In this document: one piece after another, positions 46,401-55,659 of the stretch
How the letters are laid out: each line of letters opens with the position of its first letter
How positions within the stretch are numbered: the stretch's first letter is position 1
IMG/VR virus record: IMGVR_UViG_3300042448_001752
Coordinates: 31,474-95,473 of that record
Strand: one strand, 5' to 3'
DNA: 64,000 nucleotides
Source: a virus
Translations under genes and position numbers: made by a program
Notes under the pieces: generated by a model
The model's database searches: none
The model's input: the letters and a program-made list of their open reading frames with translations, nothing else
What the model was told of the DNA's origin: nothing

Positions 46401-46512
46401 TTTAACAACTACCGATACTATAGTTATTTATAATTCAATTTGCTCCACTTCAGCCTTTGGTGATAACTTCAAACTAAATGTCGGAATAAACTTTAATATT
46501 TTATGTAATTAA
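43492..46512 (+). CDS. Baseplate protein with a P2 gpI/T4 gp7-like segment, 1006 aa
   Basis: The length is close to T4 gp7 (1032 aa), a wedge component. Residues about 310-480 contain the best signal: FENYLIQLNEVSEYFDIYT, then LLKNLAQTLGWGINIS, then YRNLVLNSAYLFKSKGTRKS leading into LMRLVGAPEALVEF. The KSKGTRKSIE pattern is typical of gpI-type tail proteins, where the baseplate meets fibre proteins. The last 200 residues add a Cys-rich segment (CCKFIPVPCKPC) and a small domain. It begins on the stop of the previous gene (TAATG) and overlaps the next start by one base. Whether it is a true gp7 equivalent is not certain. Confidence 0.65.
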   Translation: MAVTKYTCPPQSASGAGTFSDNLVGFQLVTGGGLTQGNFEFVSSINEKTNRTFNTGNFSDPISLDSMGVSGVVQSKSIFENNFKVYPNFDMSQITNFTLYGSMVKRISVSVETIISKFPAALESTFMGTNYVTGATATNILFNSVYDETVFDLDVSKLRNPFDIDFSVNSTRNLELKEISVSPLRDMTIQYAKYSLYVNGVGYDVKSLTPTTNTSSGILQISVSGNPFSGQSIVYYSFVIRPNDYEVTKIFNEDLDEVENFLLNRSVTPIYTATFQVPRESEDGTYYTSNQPITWPLYGEWNIDIITKSFENYLIQLNEVSEYFDIYTTNLVSRFLITGSFKEFDTVTQKMEKVLQIYGRSFDETKKFIDALAFMTSVNYNVGNDIPSQLLKNLAQTLGWGINISPITEDDFLGSVFGQKNKDNSQFTGTSQKQTPDELNYQYYRNLVLNSAYLFKSKGTRKSIEVLMRLVGAPEALVEFNEYVYVADQKINLEQFDTQFYNISGGTYIQELPTYEQGNTFNIMGVTYTGFTTQTTIQDVNINRGEYPMDFYGYPQAPIDTENYFFQIGSGWFEQTPKHRAPEQVDLNNSVFTGSNPNYQTTLIPYSYGQEYLNRFRDFPFMTLGYNLSAVPDNNKSWTDNEVGIRSNLDGGINARYFVDDERLVLNVKNVDLFLNPAQGIVYDVWYMSRQYNYPIPNQGLNYVAPTYCNPHPNIEYPQRGGVDWTEINPQPKRKTFFEFAQTFWQNTINVRNRQYATDGKTSGYPTLSSIFWKYLESQKTINIPNDNFTYQTMIDYVNGMGDYWIRLVEQMIPATTIWNTGVKYENSIFHRQKFVWRRQECCKFIPVPCKPCSLTSNIYRYDCNIQSVECGVYPWYGSSTINSFNAVLGQALNNYLTANGYTLNDCLLNTLTTNWFVEIKINDSTVIQYPFFDGIGYTNISLSSPQPNDWDSALLIALNDLTIYGYDYYLTTTDTIVIYNSICSTSAFGDNFKLNVGINFNILCN

Positions 46513-49500
46513 TGTCTTGTACTTTATTATATACCTCAACTATAACTGGTGATTGTTCAAATACTAATGTTGGAGGATTCACTATAGATATTAATGGTAG
46601 TGCTCCTGATTATTCAATTCAGTGGATTAACCCATCTTCTTTAGGAACTATAGCGTTAGGTGCTGGTGTTATACAATATGAGGTTACATCATTATCTGCG
46701 GGGACTTACACATTTAATATTATTGATTCATGTATACCAACATTAACGATTGTCCCCGTAAATGTATATATATCAAGTGGAACGTGTGTAAGTATTGATT
46801 CTCATACTAATGCTACTTGTGGCCAAAATAACGGTAGTCTTACCGCATCAACCCAAAATCTTTATGGTATAAGTCAATTCTACCTTTACGATACAATTAA
46901 TGGTTATATTACTTCGGCGTCATCAGTGACAAATACTTTTGCATTTGATAATATGTTAAGTCCTGGAATTTATTATGTTATAGGTGATGATGGTGGTGGA
47001 TGTTCCGGTAAGTCAGAAACATGTATTGTTCAAAGTGCGGAAACATTTGACTACGGATTTTATGTTGTTAATGATGCGGGGTGTGCGGTAAATTCGGGTA
47101 AAATATTTATTACAGGATTAACAGGCACGCCACCATACACTTATTTATGGTCAAACGGAGGAACAAACTCATCAATTAGCGGTTTAAGTGCCTCGACTTA
47201 CGGTGTTATTGTTACTGATGGTAATGGATGTACTATTTCTAAATCGGTAACGGTATTACAAGTGCCATTAGTTGGTTTAGGAGCGTTTACCTCAATTAGT
47301 CCAACTTGTTTTGCGTCTAACGGAGAAATTACGGTTACGGTAACAGGTGGAACCGCGCCATATTATTTTTCAGGTTCAAATGGGACTGTTTATATTACAT
47401 TTGACCAAACTTACACTTTTACAAATTTAGCTTCAGGTGTTTTTACAGTACAAGTGACGGATGCTGGTTTATGTAATTTTGTTGCAAGTACAACATTATT
47501 ACCTCCAGGAGGATTTAGTATTGTTGGTATTGGTGTTAATAATTCAAACTGTAACAATAACGGGGGGTCTTTAAACCCAATTCAATTATTTGGTGGTAGT
47601 GGTAATTACACCTATGACTTACAATATCCTGATGGACATCATGATATTGTAAGTACAACAAATCAAAATTGGCAATTTACGGGACTTTCAGGAGGTACTT
47701 ATAATTTAACAATTAATGATGGTGTCTGTACCTTTACCAGTGCTTATACTATCAATAATACTGTTCAATTTAATTTAACAACAACAAGTACAGGAACAAC
47801 TTGTGGTTTTACTAATGGAGCTATTAATTTAGAAATTTCAGGTAGTACAGGGCCTTATACTTACTCAATAAATGGGTTAAGTTTGGTTTCGCCTTTAAGT
47901 GCTTATACATTTAGTAATCTGGCCTCAGGAACATATACGGCTAGTGTTACAGACTTTAGTGGGTGTCAACAAACTAATTCTGTATTAGTTGCCCCATCCG
48001 CAAATCCTAATTTTATATTAAATGCGACAAATACAGTAAATGGTTCTGATGGTACTATCACCGCATACATAACTAATGGTTTACCACCATTTACTTTAAA
48101 TTGGAGTAGTAACGTAAATGGACAAACAGGGGATACGATTAATAGTTTATCAGCTGGCACGTATTCACTTACAGTTATAGATTTTAATGGGTGTTCTACA
48201 ATATCAAGTGTTATTATTACGGGTACAAATAGTGTGGCATCCTATCAGACATATACAATATGTGATACTGATTTTATCAATTCACCAAATGCAATTAAAA
48301 CGGGGCCTAAACAAATGTTAAATGAAGGTTTTTATGATTTAACATTTAATGATATAAATTGTGTGTTAAATGAAGCAATTTTTGAGGCGATTGTGAGTGT
48401 TAGTGGTGATGTTTTAACTCAACAATTTTATGCTGGTACAACATTAAACGAATATCCTGCAGATAATCAATTTTATGACACAATTACGGGGTTATTATTA
48501 CAATTTGATGGTATTGCAAGTGTGGATATTAATCCTCTAAGAAACACTATTCAAATTTTAACTGATTGTGACTCGTTAGTTTCTTTATCGGATGCTCAAG
48601 TTATTATTAACATGAAAATATATTATGATATCTCGTGCGTTAGTTGTCCTAGTCCAACACCAACACCGACACAAACACCAACGCCAACTAACACTCCTAC
48701 ACCAACAGTCACACTTGGGTTAAGTCCAACACCAACAAATACCTCAACTCCAGCAAATACGCCAACACCTACACCAACAAAAACACCAACTCCAACACCT
48801 TTACCGATAATACCAATATGTTCTGTGATAATTAATGGTAGTACTAACGTATCCGCCTATTTTCCATCATCAAATACTAACGTATCTTTAGGTTTTTCAG
48901 TAAGTGCACTTGATATTGCACATACAACAACTAAACTATGGTTGGATACTGGATTGATAATTAAAGAATATAACATAACATTAAACCCTTGGTCAAAAAC
49001 GTTCAACAGAAACATCGCATACCCTTCAGGTGTTTCTTTAGGGGCTGGTTTAGGTGCCATTAGCAGCTCTCAGTTAATCTCAACAAACACTTCAGTATCT
49101 CCTAATCAAATAATTACTTTAGATATTACCACAAGTACCGCAGTTTCAACTGTGATTGGAACACTACTGCCTGGTAGGGAGGTTTCGGGTGATATTTTAT
49201 TAACAACAACAAATAAAATATTAGTTACTAATTCAACTACCTCAGGTCCATATCTTACATATCTAACCCAATATAGTTATCCGTCAGGTACTTTTGAAGT
49301 TGAGGTCGATATTACGTCAACCACACCCCAACCGTATGGTATATTTATCGATAGTGGTAATATATATGTTTGTAACAATGGTGGTCAAATATATAAGGTT
49401 AATGTTAACTTTCCATATACACAAACATTATTTAATAACTCAGGGTTATATGTTGAAGGAGCATCTCAAGTACCAAGTTGTTGTAATACTAACCTAAACT

Positions 49501-49799
49501 TACCTATAACATACTATACTTGGTTTACTAATCTTGATACCTACACATCATCTGATATTACTCCCTGTATAGCCACTGGTTGTGGGGCAAATTTATACAC
49601 AGCAACATCGACAATAGCTCCTGGAATTGTAATATATCAGGATAATGCTTTAACAATACCATTTGTTGGTACTAATTATGGTGTTTCAGGTGGTGGATGG
49701 GGTAGATTGTTTTTATCAGATGATTGCCCAATAATTGGATTGAGAAATATTGCACAAGTAAATGGTTCAGGACAAGTTCTAAGTAATTATACATGTTAA
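46512..49799 (+). CDS. SprB-repeat adhesin-like tail fibre, 1095 aa
   Basis: Residues about 10-575 hold some seven tandem SprB-like repeats. Each ends in a pattern such as [28 protein letters not shown] or [16 protein letters not shown], after a central strand such as [13 protein letters not shown]. SprB-type repeats are found in adhesins on flavobacteria, where SprB moves with the gliding machinery. A conserved block (570-710) follows, then a Pro/Thr linker (about 712-763, [16 protein letters not shown]) and a beta-rich C-terminal domain with propeller-like strands. Its start overlaps the stop of the preceding gene. It most likely projects from the baseplate and binds host surface polymers. 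Confidence 0.75.
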   Translation: MSCTLLYTSTITGDCSNTNVGGFTIDINGSAPDYSIQWINPSSLGTIALGAGVIQYEVTSLSAGTYTFNIIDSCIPTLTIVPVNVYISSGTCVSIDSHTNATCGQNNGSLTASTQNLYGISQFYLYDTINGYITSASSVTNTFAFDNMLSPGIYYVIGDDGGGCSGKSETCIVQSAETFDYGFYVVNDAGCAVNSGKIFITGLTGTPPYTYLWSNGGTNSSISGLSASTYGVIVTDGNGCTISKSVTVLQVPLVGLGAFTSISPTCFASNGEITVTVTGGTAPYYFSGSNGTVYITFDQTYTFTNLASGVFTVQVTDAGLCNFVASTTLLPPGGFSIVGIGVNNSNCNNNGGSLNPIQLFGGSGNYTYDLQYPDGHHDIVSTTNQNWQFTGLSGGTYNLTINDGVCTFTSAYTINNTVQFNLTTTSTGTTCGFTNGAINLEISGSTGPYTYSINGLSLVSPLSAYTFSNLASGTYTASVTDFSGCQQTNSVLVAPSANPNFILNATNTVNGSDGTITAYITNGLPPFTLNWSSNVNGQTGDTINSLSAGTYSLTVIDFNGCSTISSVIITGTNSVASYQTYTICDTDFINSPNAIKTGPKQMLNEGFYDLTFNDINCVLNEAIFEAIVSVSGDVLTQQFYAGTTLNEYPADNQFYDTITGLLLQFDGIASVDINPLRNTIQILTDCDSLVSLSDAQVIINMKIYYDISCVSCPSPTPTPTQTPTPTNTPTPTVTLGLSPTPTNTSTPANTPTPTPTKTPTPTPLPIIPICSVIINGSTNVSAYFPSSNTNVSLGFSVSALDIAHTTTKLWLDTGLIIKEYNITLNPWSKTFNRNIAYPSGVSLGAGLGAISSSQLISTNTSVSPNQIITLDITTSTAVSTVIGTLLPGREVSGDILLTTTNKILVTNSTTSGPYLTYLTQYSYPSGTFEVEVDITSTTPQPYGIFIDSGNIYVCNNGGQIYKVNVNFPYTQTLFNNSGLYVEGASQVPSCCNTNLNLPITYYTWFTNLDTYTSSDITPCIATGCGANLYTATSTIAPGIVIYQDNALTIPFVGTNYGVSGGGWGRLFLSDDCPIIGLRNIAQVNGSGQVLSNYTC

Positions 49800-49830
49800 T
49801 ATATGACAAACTCAATTAGTTTACTGGTAA

Positions 49831-50007
49831 TTAATCAATTGGGTCTTTTTTACCTAAACCACCATAAAGTCTCATAAGTTTTAGGGATTCATGATAGTTT
49901 TTTTCTAATCTGTCTAGTTCTTTTTCAGGGACACCTTTTTCACAGGCAACCTCATACGCATCTTTAGATTCAGAAACCAATTTTGATATTGTTTTTAGTA
50001 GTTTCAT
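49831..50007 (-). CDS. Small helical protein on the minus strand, 58 aa
   Basis: A 58-codon leftward gene in the gap between the adhesin and the glycosyltransferase; a track limited to 60 codons misses it. The product begins MKLLKTISKLVSESKDAYEV and is helical and charged throughout (KELDRLEKNYHESLKLMRLYGG). An exact TATTTATA lies 4 bases upstream of its ATG on the minus strand (50012-50019), supporting expression. No family is recognised; the motif so close to the ATG may mean a leaderless message. Confidence 0.65.
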   Translation of the reverse strand: MKLLKTISKLVSESKDAYEVACEKGVPEKELDRLEKNYHESLKLMRLYGGLGKKDPID

Positions 50008-50011
50008 ATAG

Positions 50012-50019
50012 TATAAATA
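50012..50019 (-). promoter_or_regulatory. TATTTATA element upstream of the 58-aa minus-strand gene
   Basis: Reads TATTTATA on the minus strand, 4 bases before the ATG of the minus gene. It shows that the element follows gene direction. The distance is too short for a classical leader if the element is a -10 box. Confidence 0.45.
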
Positions 50020-50078
50020 TCTACCAAAACACCATTTATTAAGATGGATGATTAATTATATTTATTTTAAAACATAAA

Positions 50079-51056
50079 ATGGATAAAAATTTAAGATTTG
50101 TATGTGCCCAACCTGATGTACCATATTTTTATTGGCAAGTTAGGGTGTACGTTGAAAATTTTATAGAAAAAGGTATTTTACCAAACCAAATACATGTTAT
50201 TTTTGGTATAGTAACACCAAATACCGAACCAACTTCAGATTCGTTAAAATTAAAAGAATTGGGAATTAATATCCATCATTATTTAGACGACAGAGAACAA
50301 AAACATTATATTCCAAACATTAAGCCATTTTTAATTCATAAATGGTTAAAGGAATTCCCTCAACACGGAGAATGTTTTTTCTTACATGATGCTGATATAA
50401 TTTTTAGAGAATTACCTGATTTTAAAACATTAATGGAGGATGATGTTTTATATCTTTCAGATACTGTTGGTTATATTGGGTTTAATTACATTATGGATTG
50501 TTGTAAAAGATATGAATCTCATCACCCACAATCTAAACAAGGGCAATTACTACAAGAAATGGTTGATGTTATTGGTGTTACGACCGAATGTGTTGAATGT
50601 AATGAAAATAATTCAGGCGGTGGTCAATATTTGATTAAAAAAACAGATTGGATGATTTGGGAAAAAATCTATATGGATTGTGCGCCACTATATGACCAAA
50701 TGATGGATTACCAAAAACGTTTCCCAATAAACCAAGGTGAAATACAATTTTGGACTGCAGAAATGTGGTCTTTATTATGGAACTTATGGTATTTTGGAAA
50801 AGAAACTAAAGTAGTTAAAGATTTAGATTTTTCATGGGCAACCGACTCAATTTCTATTTACGAACAAAGACCAATACTTCATATGGCAGGAGTAACTTCA
50901 GATATGAAAACAACTAAATTTTATAAAGGTGATTTTATTAATGTTAATCCATTAATTAAGTTAACGGAAAATTTTGAATATTTTGATTATGTTGAAGAAC
51001 ATAGTTCTACAAAAAAATATATAGATGTTATGAAATCTATAGTAAAAAAACAATAA
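50079..51056 (+). CDS. Putative glycosyltransferase (GT-A-like, DxD)
   Basis: A 325-aa soluble enzyme. CFFLHDADIIFRE carries a DxD metal/nucleotide-sugar motif (Asp104, Asp106) at the end of a strand, in the usual GT-A position. Later parts fit an acceptor domain: SGGGQYLIKKTDWMIWEKIY, EIQFWTAEMWSLLWNLW, and a C-terminal LHMAGV like the His-x-x-Gly ending of some GT-A enzymes. It stands alone among fibre genes, between two SprB-repeat genes. It may glycosylate the Thr-rich fibres or another virion protein; modification of host surface sugars is the alternative. A TATTTATT variant (50059-50066) precedes it. Confidence 0.7.
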   Translation: MDKNLRFVCAQPDVPYFYWQVRVYVENFIEKGILPNQIHVIFGIVTPNTEPTSDSLKLKELGINIHHYLDDREQKHYIPNIKPFLIHKWLKEFPQHGECFFLHDADIIFRELPDFKTLMEDDVLYLSDTVGYIGFNYIMDCCKRYESHHPQSKQGQLLQEMVDVIGVTTECVECNENNSGGGQYLIKKTDWMIWEKIYMDCAPLYDQMMDYQKRFPINQGEIQFWTAEMWSLLWNLWYFGKETKVVKDLDFSWATDSISIYEQRPILHMAGVTSDMKTTKFYKGDFINVNPLIKLTENFEYFDYVEEHSSTKKYIDVMKSIVKKQ

Positions 51057-51062
51057 TCTGAT

Positions 51063-51079
51063 TATTTATAGTATAAATA
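51063..51079 (+). promoter_or_regulatory. Palindromic TATTTATA-G-TATAAATA element upstream of the 462-aa fibre
   Basis: An exact TATTTATA (51063-51070), one G, then its exact inverse (51072-51079): a 17-base perfect palindrome ending 3 bases before the ATG at 51083. The rightward half matches the recurring element. The inverse half points at no minus-strand gene. Confidence 0.45.
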
Positions 51080-51082
51080 ACA

Positions 51083-52471
51083 ATGACTAACACGACATCT
51101 TTACTTCAACAAAAAAACGAATGTGATGTAATTACAATATTTCCAATGACCGTTGAGTGTTTAGTTAACAATCCGTCATCACAAAATGCGACTGATGGAG
51201 GTTTATCTATTTCTATAACAGGAGGAACACCACCATACATAGTTGCTTGGAGTAATGGTAATATATCTCCGGCAATTAATAATTTAGGTGCTGGTAGTTA
51301 TACGGCAATAGTTACTGACTATTCTTGGTCAGGGAGTGGTCCTGATTATACGGCAACTACAACATGTGTGTTAACCGCACCTATAACACCTACAACTACA
51401 ACCACAACAACGGTTGCTCCTGTATTACTCTATGATATTTGTTTAACAGTGTATAAACAACCAAGTAATTATCAAATACACTTTAACCCTAATGGTATAT
51501 ATAATGGTATCTATAGTAGTGGTTATCAATCATGGATATCAGATGACTCAGTATACCAAATTGTTTGGGGTACACTATACCAGTCATGGACTGTAATTCC
51601 GCCCCCAACAAATCCTGGTTATTATTTACTATCACCCTCACCATATCCACCTTTAACGGGATGGTATATAAATGGTGCGTTAGGAACTGTTGTATCAAAT
51701 CAAGGTCTTTGTGTACCGTTACCAAGTAACCCGTCATTTACATATTCACTTACTCAACCAACTTGTATATGTGATGGTAATATAATTATAACGGCTTCTA
51801 ATGGAACACCACCATATCAGTACTCAGTTGATAATGGAGTGACATTCACTAGTAATTCAGGGCTCTTCACAGGAAAATGTCCTGGAACTTATAGTTTACA
51901 AATTAAGGATTCGTTAAATAATTTAAGTACTGTTTCTACGGCTACCTTAAATAATTTTATTGGAATAACAACATATACTCTTAGTTTGTCACCAGTATCT
52001 ATTACAACGGTAAACAATAACACAACTGTAACAAAACAATATACTTGTACCGTAAATGTTTCACCACCAATCCCTGTTGGAACAACAATTACGTTTGATG
52101 CACAACACATAAATGTGCTTGGTAGAGGGCCTGCCTCAACTGACGCAACTATTGTGACTAATAGTGTTTTAACTAAAAATTCAACAGTAATACCAATAAC
52201 TTCAAGCCCGTCATCAAGTAATACTACCACACAATTAGGTGCCGGTTGTCAATCGGCGCCAATACATAATACAACCCAAACTGATAACTGGATTTCGGTA
52301 TCAATGACAAATGGTGATACCATGGTTATTAATACCACAACAACTATGACTAAAATACAACCAGTACCTCATTGTTTCTTTGCGGATTTCGGTGACACAT
52401 TTTTTGCAGTAAATGGGGTTATTAATGGATGTAGTTGTTGTACGTTAATTATGCCAAATAAAGCGGTATAA
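51083..52471 (+). CDS. SprB-repeat fibre protein with Thr linker, 462 aa
   Basis: A smaller relative of the 1095-aa adhesin. Residues about 25-90 form one SprB-like repeat (GGTPPYIVAWSNGN, LGAGSYTAIVTDYS), followed by a run of seven Thr (about 105-111), a domain with LSPSPYPPLTGWYINGAL, and a second repeat-like unit (NGTPPYQYSVDNGV, KCPGTYSLQIKDSL) at about 235-280. The C-terminal half is strand-rich with several Cys. Probably a fibre or fibre tip on the virion surface. Confidence 0.7.
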   Translation: MTNTTSLLQQKNECDVITIFPMTVECLVNNPSSQNATDGGLSISITGGTPPYIVAWSNGNISPAINNLGAGSYTAIVTDYSWSGSGPDYTATTTCVLTAPITPTTTTTTTVAPVLLYDICLTVYKQPSNYQIHFNPNGIYNGIYSSGYQSWISDDSVYQIVWGTLYQSWTVIPPPTNPGYYLLSPSPYPPLTGWYINGALGTVVSNQGLCVPLPSNPSFTYSLTQPTCICDGNIIITASNGTPPYQYSVDNGVTFTSNSGLFTGKCPGTYSLQIKDSLNNLSTVSTATLNNFIGITTYTLSLSPVSITTVNNNTTVTKQYTCTVNVSPPIPVGTTITFDAQHINVLGRGPASTDATIVTNSVLTKNSTVIPITSSPSSSNTTTQLGAGCQSAPIHNTTQTDNWISVSMTNGDTMVINTTTTMTKIQPVPHCFFADFGDTFFAVNGVINGCSCCTLIMPNKAV

Positions 52472-52489
52472 TAAAATAAAAATTAAGGA

Positions 52490-52497
52490 TATTTATA
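52490..52497 (+). promoter_or_regulatory. TATTTATA element directly before the collar/fibre gene
   Basis: Exact TATTTATA, only 3 bases before the ATG at 52501. If it is a promoter the message would be leaderless, or a ribosome-binding role must be considered. Confidence 0.35.
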
Positions 52498-52500
52498 AAC

Positions 52501-54933
52501 ATGACTTATATATTAAAAAATACATCGGGATTAATTAATACTAGATTAACAGACACTGGAAGACAAAAATTATCTCAAGGTAATTTTAACATCGAGTATT
52601 TTCAAATTGGTGACGGAGAAGTTTCATATAACTCTTTACCAAGTTCATATAATCAAGCTAATACAAACATATTTGAACCTAATTTTAATTCACAAAATTC
52701 AGCACCAACACAATCAAATAAACAATATGTAAAATATCCTTATTATGTTGATGGTGTAACAGGTAATACTTATGGTATTCCTTATTCAGAACCTGTGGTT
52801 TCTCCTGTATATAACCGAGCGGCAATGAGAGGATTTTTTACGGGAGACCTTAGTGCGACAACAATTAATTGGAGTGCAATTACAAATAGTTCTCATGTTA
52901 TTAATTCTAATTATGTTGTTGATATGTCAGTATTAACTGGCGGTACCACGATTATGTTAATTTATTCAGGTTGTAACACCAATATTGTTAGAATGCCTGC
53001 TATAGGTGATTTATTAACAATCTATTATGATGGTAATGGTGACCACAATTGTGCCTGTAGTACTTACCCAACGCCAAGCCCAACACCTTCACCAACCCCA
53101 ACTCCAACCCCATCATATGACCCTTGTATCTTACCACCAACCCCAACTCCGTCACCAACATTTTGTCCAATAACACCGACACCAAATTGTGACCCTGTTG
53201 TGGAACCAGAATGTCTTATGGATATGAGTAGTTGTTACCCAATGATGACATATAAAATTGTCGATATTTGTTTAGGTGTTTACACATTAGATAGGCCAAC
53301 ACCTAATTTTTCAGGAAGTTCAAATGTTTGTTATGCGAGAACTATCGTATATCCGCCAAATATGACATCACTTTATGATACACTAACACCATGTAAACAT
53401 TGGAATGAGGATGTTATTAATTTTGAGTCTGTTTGTTATACAGATGAGTTTGATGTTAAAATTTGGAATATGAATATTCCATGGTCGGAAAATCCTGCGG
53501 GGTTAATTCCGACAATAAATGAAGGATTTGCGGATTTTGGTTCAGCGACATATATCGGGTCAAAAGAATATTTGGGTTATATGTCGAATAGTGGGCAGAC
53601 TGACAGCAGTTCAGTATACTACTACAACTCTTTCGATGAAAAAGTTACTGTACAACCAAAAGACCAAAAATCTATTGCCATTATTCACTATACAAATCAA
53701 AGTATTGATTTCTTTTATGGTGAAAAATTTGCATTAGAACCTTATGACCCTACGGCGCCTGCTAATACTATTGGGCAAGCAAGAAACTTTAGACTACATA
53801 TTCCATGGCTTATGTGGCATAAAAATCCTGAATGTTGTTTAGGTGAAACTTTTTGGGTTGACCCTCCAGGGTATGACGGATTAAATTTATTTCAAGTACA
53901 ATACTTGAAATCTACTAAGAATGCGGATATGAATAACCCTGGTATGAGATACTACCAATTATGGGATACTAATACAAATGATGACGGGTTCCCAAGTAGA
54001 GTTGGTAAAGTTTTCCCTGACCAAAAAATTATAGTGATTGATGATGAAGAGATTATTGCTGCTATGTCTTATAAATCAAATCGTAATTGGACTCTACCTT
54101 CACCAAAACTTACTTTAGTTGCACCAAATACATGTGGTACTGATAATACTTCATATATTGGTGTGTTAACAGGTGATACTGAGTATATGTATGTGACTTA
54201 TAGAATTAGTAATACGATTAATTTTACTAATTCATTACATTGTAACTATTATACTAGAATACAAGGTCCAAATTTAACTTGTATACCAAGTGCGTCGCAA
54301 AACGTGTCAATTAGGTTTGGTCCGGAGTTTGGTTGTTTAAATCAACCAGATTATACACCAACAACTACAACAACTACAACTACAACAACATTATGTCCAT
54401 CTGTTTGTTATACGCCACAAGGATTTTACGGTGATAAATTTGAAATTATATGTCAAAAAGTTATTGGTGATATTAGACCTGATTCGTCCGAGTGGAAAAT
54501 AATCGATGTAACATCACAATTAAGTGCAACAACCGTTGGAGGGTATATTACTCAAAACGGTATAACAGGTAATACATTTACTATTACTCAAGATGACTAT
54601 GATAATGCACCTTATTACGATTTAAATACATATATACCTCTAACCCCTGTTGGAAGCACTACACCATCTTTAAATTTTGGGGACGAATATTATTTCTATG
54701 GTTCGTTAGAAACGGATATTCAAGCTACAATATATGAGATGAGGTATAAAATTAATTTAGGTGTTGCTGAATTTCAAGCAACTTCAAACCCAACATGGAC
54801 TCAAGGGACTGACTCATATATAACTGATATTGGTCTTTACGATTCTGATAAGAATCTTATGATTATATCAAAGATGCAATCACCTGTTTTAAGACAAGGG
54901 ATTCAACAGTTCCTGGTTAAATTTGATTTCTAA
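52501..54933 (+). CDS. Tail-collar/fibre protein with Pro/Thr and Thr linkers, 810 aa
   Basis: The N-terminus (ILKNTSGLINTRLTDTGRQK then LSQGNFNIEYFQIGDGEVSY) has the LTDxGRxxL plus GDG pattern of phage tail-collar fibre proteins, the part that docks on the baseplate. A Pro/Thr/Ser linker with Cys lies at about residues 189-232 ([20 protein letters not shown]), then a large conserved domain, and a second linker of ten Thr at about 621-632. The C-terminal 170 residues form a new domain. The alternation of linker and domain is shared with the sheath insert and the minus-strand 1164-aa protein. A short terminator-free gap separates it from the resolvase gene. Confidence 0.7.
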   Translation: MTYILKNTSGLINTRLTDTGRQKLSQGNFNIEYFQIGDGEVSYNSLPSSYNQANTNIFEPNFNSQNSAPTQSNKQYVKYPYYVDGVTGNTYGIPYSEPVVSPVYNRAAMRGFFTGDLSATTINWSAITNSSHVINSNYVVDMSVLTGGTTIMLIYSGCNTNIVRMPAIGDLLTIYYDGNGDHNCACSTYPTPSPTPSPTPTPTPSYDPCILPPTPTPSPTFCPITPTPNCDPVVEPECLMDMSSCYPMMTYKIVDICLGVYTLDRPTPNFSGSSNVCYARTIVYPPNMTSLYDTLTPCKHWNEDVINFESVCYTDEFDVKIWNMNIPWSENPAGLIPTINEGFADFGSATYIGSKEYLGYMSNSGQTDSSSVYYYNSFDEKVTVQPKDQKSIAIIHYTNQSIDFFYGEKFALEPYDPTAPANTIGQARNFRLHIPWLMWHKNPECCLGETFWVDPPGYDGLNLFQVQYLKSTKNADMNNPGMRYYQLWDTNTNDDGFPSRVGKVFPDQKIIVIDDEEIIAAMSYKSNRNWTLPSPKLTLVAPNTCGTDNTSYIGVLTGDTEYMYVTYRISNTINFTNSLHCNYYTRIQGPNLTCIPSASQNVSIRFGPEFGCLNQPDYTPTTTTTTTTTTLCPSVCYTPQGFYGDKFEIICQKVIGDIRPDSSEWKIIDVTSQLSATTVGGYITQNGITGNTFTITQDDYDNAPYYDLNTYIPLTPVGSTTPSLNFGDEYYFYGSLETDIQATIYEMRYKINLGVAEFQATSNPTWTQGTDSYITDIGLYDSDKNLMIISKMQSPVLRQGIQQFLVKFDF

Positions 54934-54979
54934 TTTTAAGGTTGGATATAATCACTAAAACTTTTTTATAGAACAAAAA

Positions 54980-55582
54980 ATGATTAGAAATAAATTAAAA
55001 GAAAGTCCAAAAGTTTTAGGTCTTGATGTGTCAACTCGAACAATCGGTGTTGCATTATTTGATATACAAAGTAGAGAATTATTAGAATTAACTCACGTAT
55101 CACCAGTTCCAAAACCAAAAGAAGAGTCTAAAATTAAGGAATTATTACTTAAGAGTGATATTTTTAGAAATAAGTTAATTGAATATAAAGACTTAGGTAT
55201 TGTTAAGGTTATTATTGAAGAACCATTATTAAATTCAAATAATGTTTATACTATTAGTATTTTATTAAGATATAATACCTTAATTACTAAAGAAATTTAT
55301 GATGTTTTAGGTATTGTACCTGAATTTATATCCACCTATAATTCACGTAAGTTTGCTTACCCTGAATTAGTTAGAGAAAACAACAAAAATAAGTTTGTTT
55401 TATTTGGGGGATTCCCAAAAGACTGTGATAAAAAACAAATCATATGGGAACAAGTTGCTAAAAGAGAACCACAAATACAGTGGTTGTATACTCGAAACAA
55501 TACATTAAAGAAAGAAAACTTTGACCAAACAGACGCCTATACTTGTGTATTAGGTTATATGAGACAAGAAAAACTTTGGTAA
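54980..55582 (+). CDS. RuvC-like Holliday junction resolvase / RNase H-fold nuclease
   Basis: A 200-aa RNase H-fold nuclease. Asp16 (VLGLDVST) opens the fold, Glu80 and Glu81 (VKVIIEEPL) are the central acids, and Asp182 with Asp185 (FDQTDAYTC) give the C-terminal acids, as in RuvC and poxvirus-type resolvases. Most likely it cuts Holliday junctions or branched replication DNA before packaging, the role of endonuclease VII in T4. The length fits RuvC (173 aa). It stands alone between the collar gene and a convergent minus-strand gene, followed by a terminator. Confidence 0.85.
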   Translation: MIRNKLKESPKVLGLDVSTRTIGVALFDIQSRELLELTHVSPVPKPKEESKIKELLLKSDIFRNKLIEYKDLGIVKVIIEEPLLNSNNVYTISILLRYNTLITKEIYDVLGIVPEFISTYNSRKFAYPELVRENNKNKFVLFGGFPKDCDKKQIIWEQVAKREPQIQWLYTRNNTLKKENFDQTDAYTCVLGYMRQEKLW

Positions 55583-55608
55583 TATCGTATAAATAACCGA
55601 TAATATAG

Positions 55609-55639
55609 AATATCGTCTTTTTAGACGATATTTTTTTTT
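55609..55639 (+). terminator. Terminator after the resolvase gene
   Basis: A perfect 10-bp stem (AATATCGTCT with AGACGATATT), TTTT loop, and a run of T. It ends rightward transcription before the convergent minus-strand gene. A partly overlapping second inverted repeat with the same ATATCG core lies just upstream (55581-55606). An inverse TATAAATA at 55589-55596 lies between them and points at no gene. Confidence 0.88.
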
Positions 55640-55659
55640 ACCTTAAAGTTTTGATTTAC

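Noticed and set aside
46512-54933. Diversity-generating retroelement (variable repeat at a fibre end)
   Set aside because: No reverse transcriptase and no near-identical template repeat were seen in the window.
55589-55596. TATAAATA (TATTTATA on the minus strand) near the resolvase terminator
   Set aside because: No minus-strand gene lies downstream of it; treated as a chance copy and as a counter-example to the motif claim.
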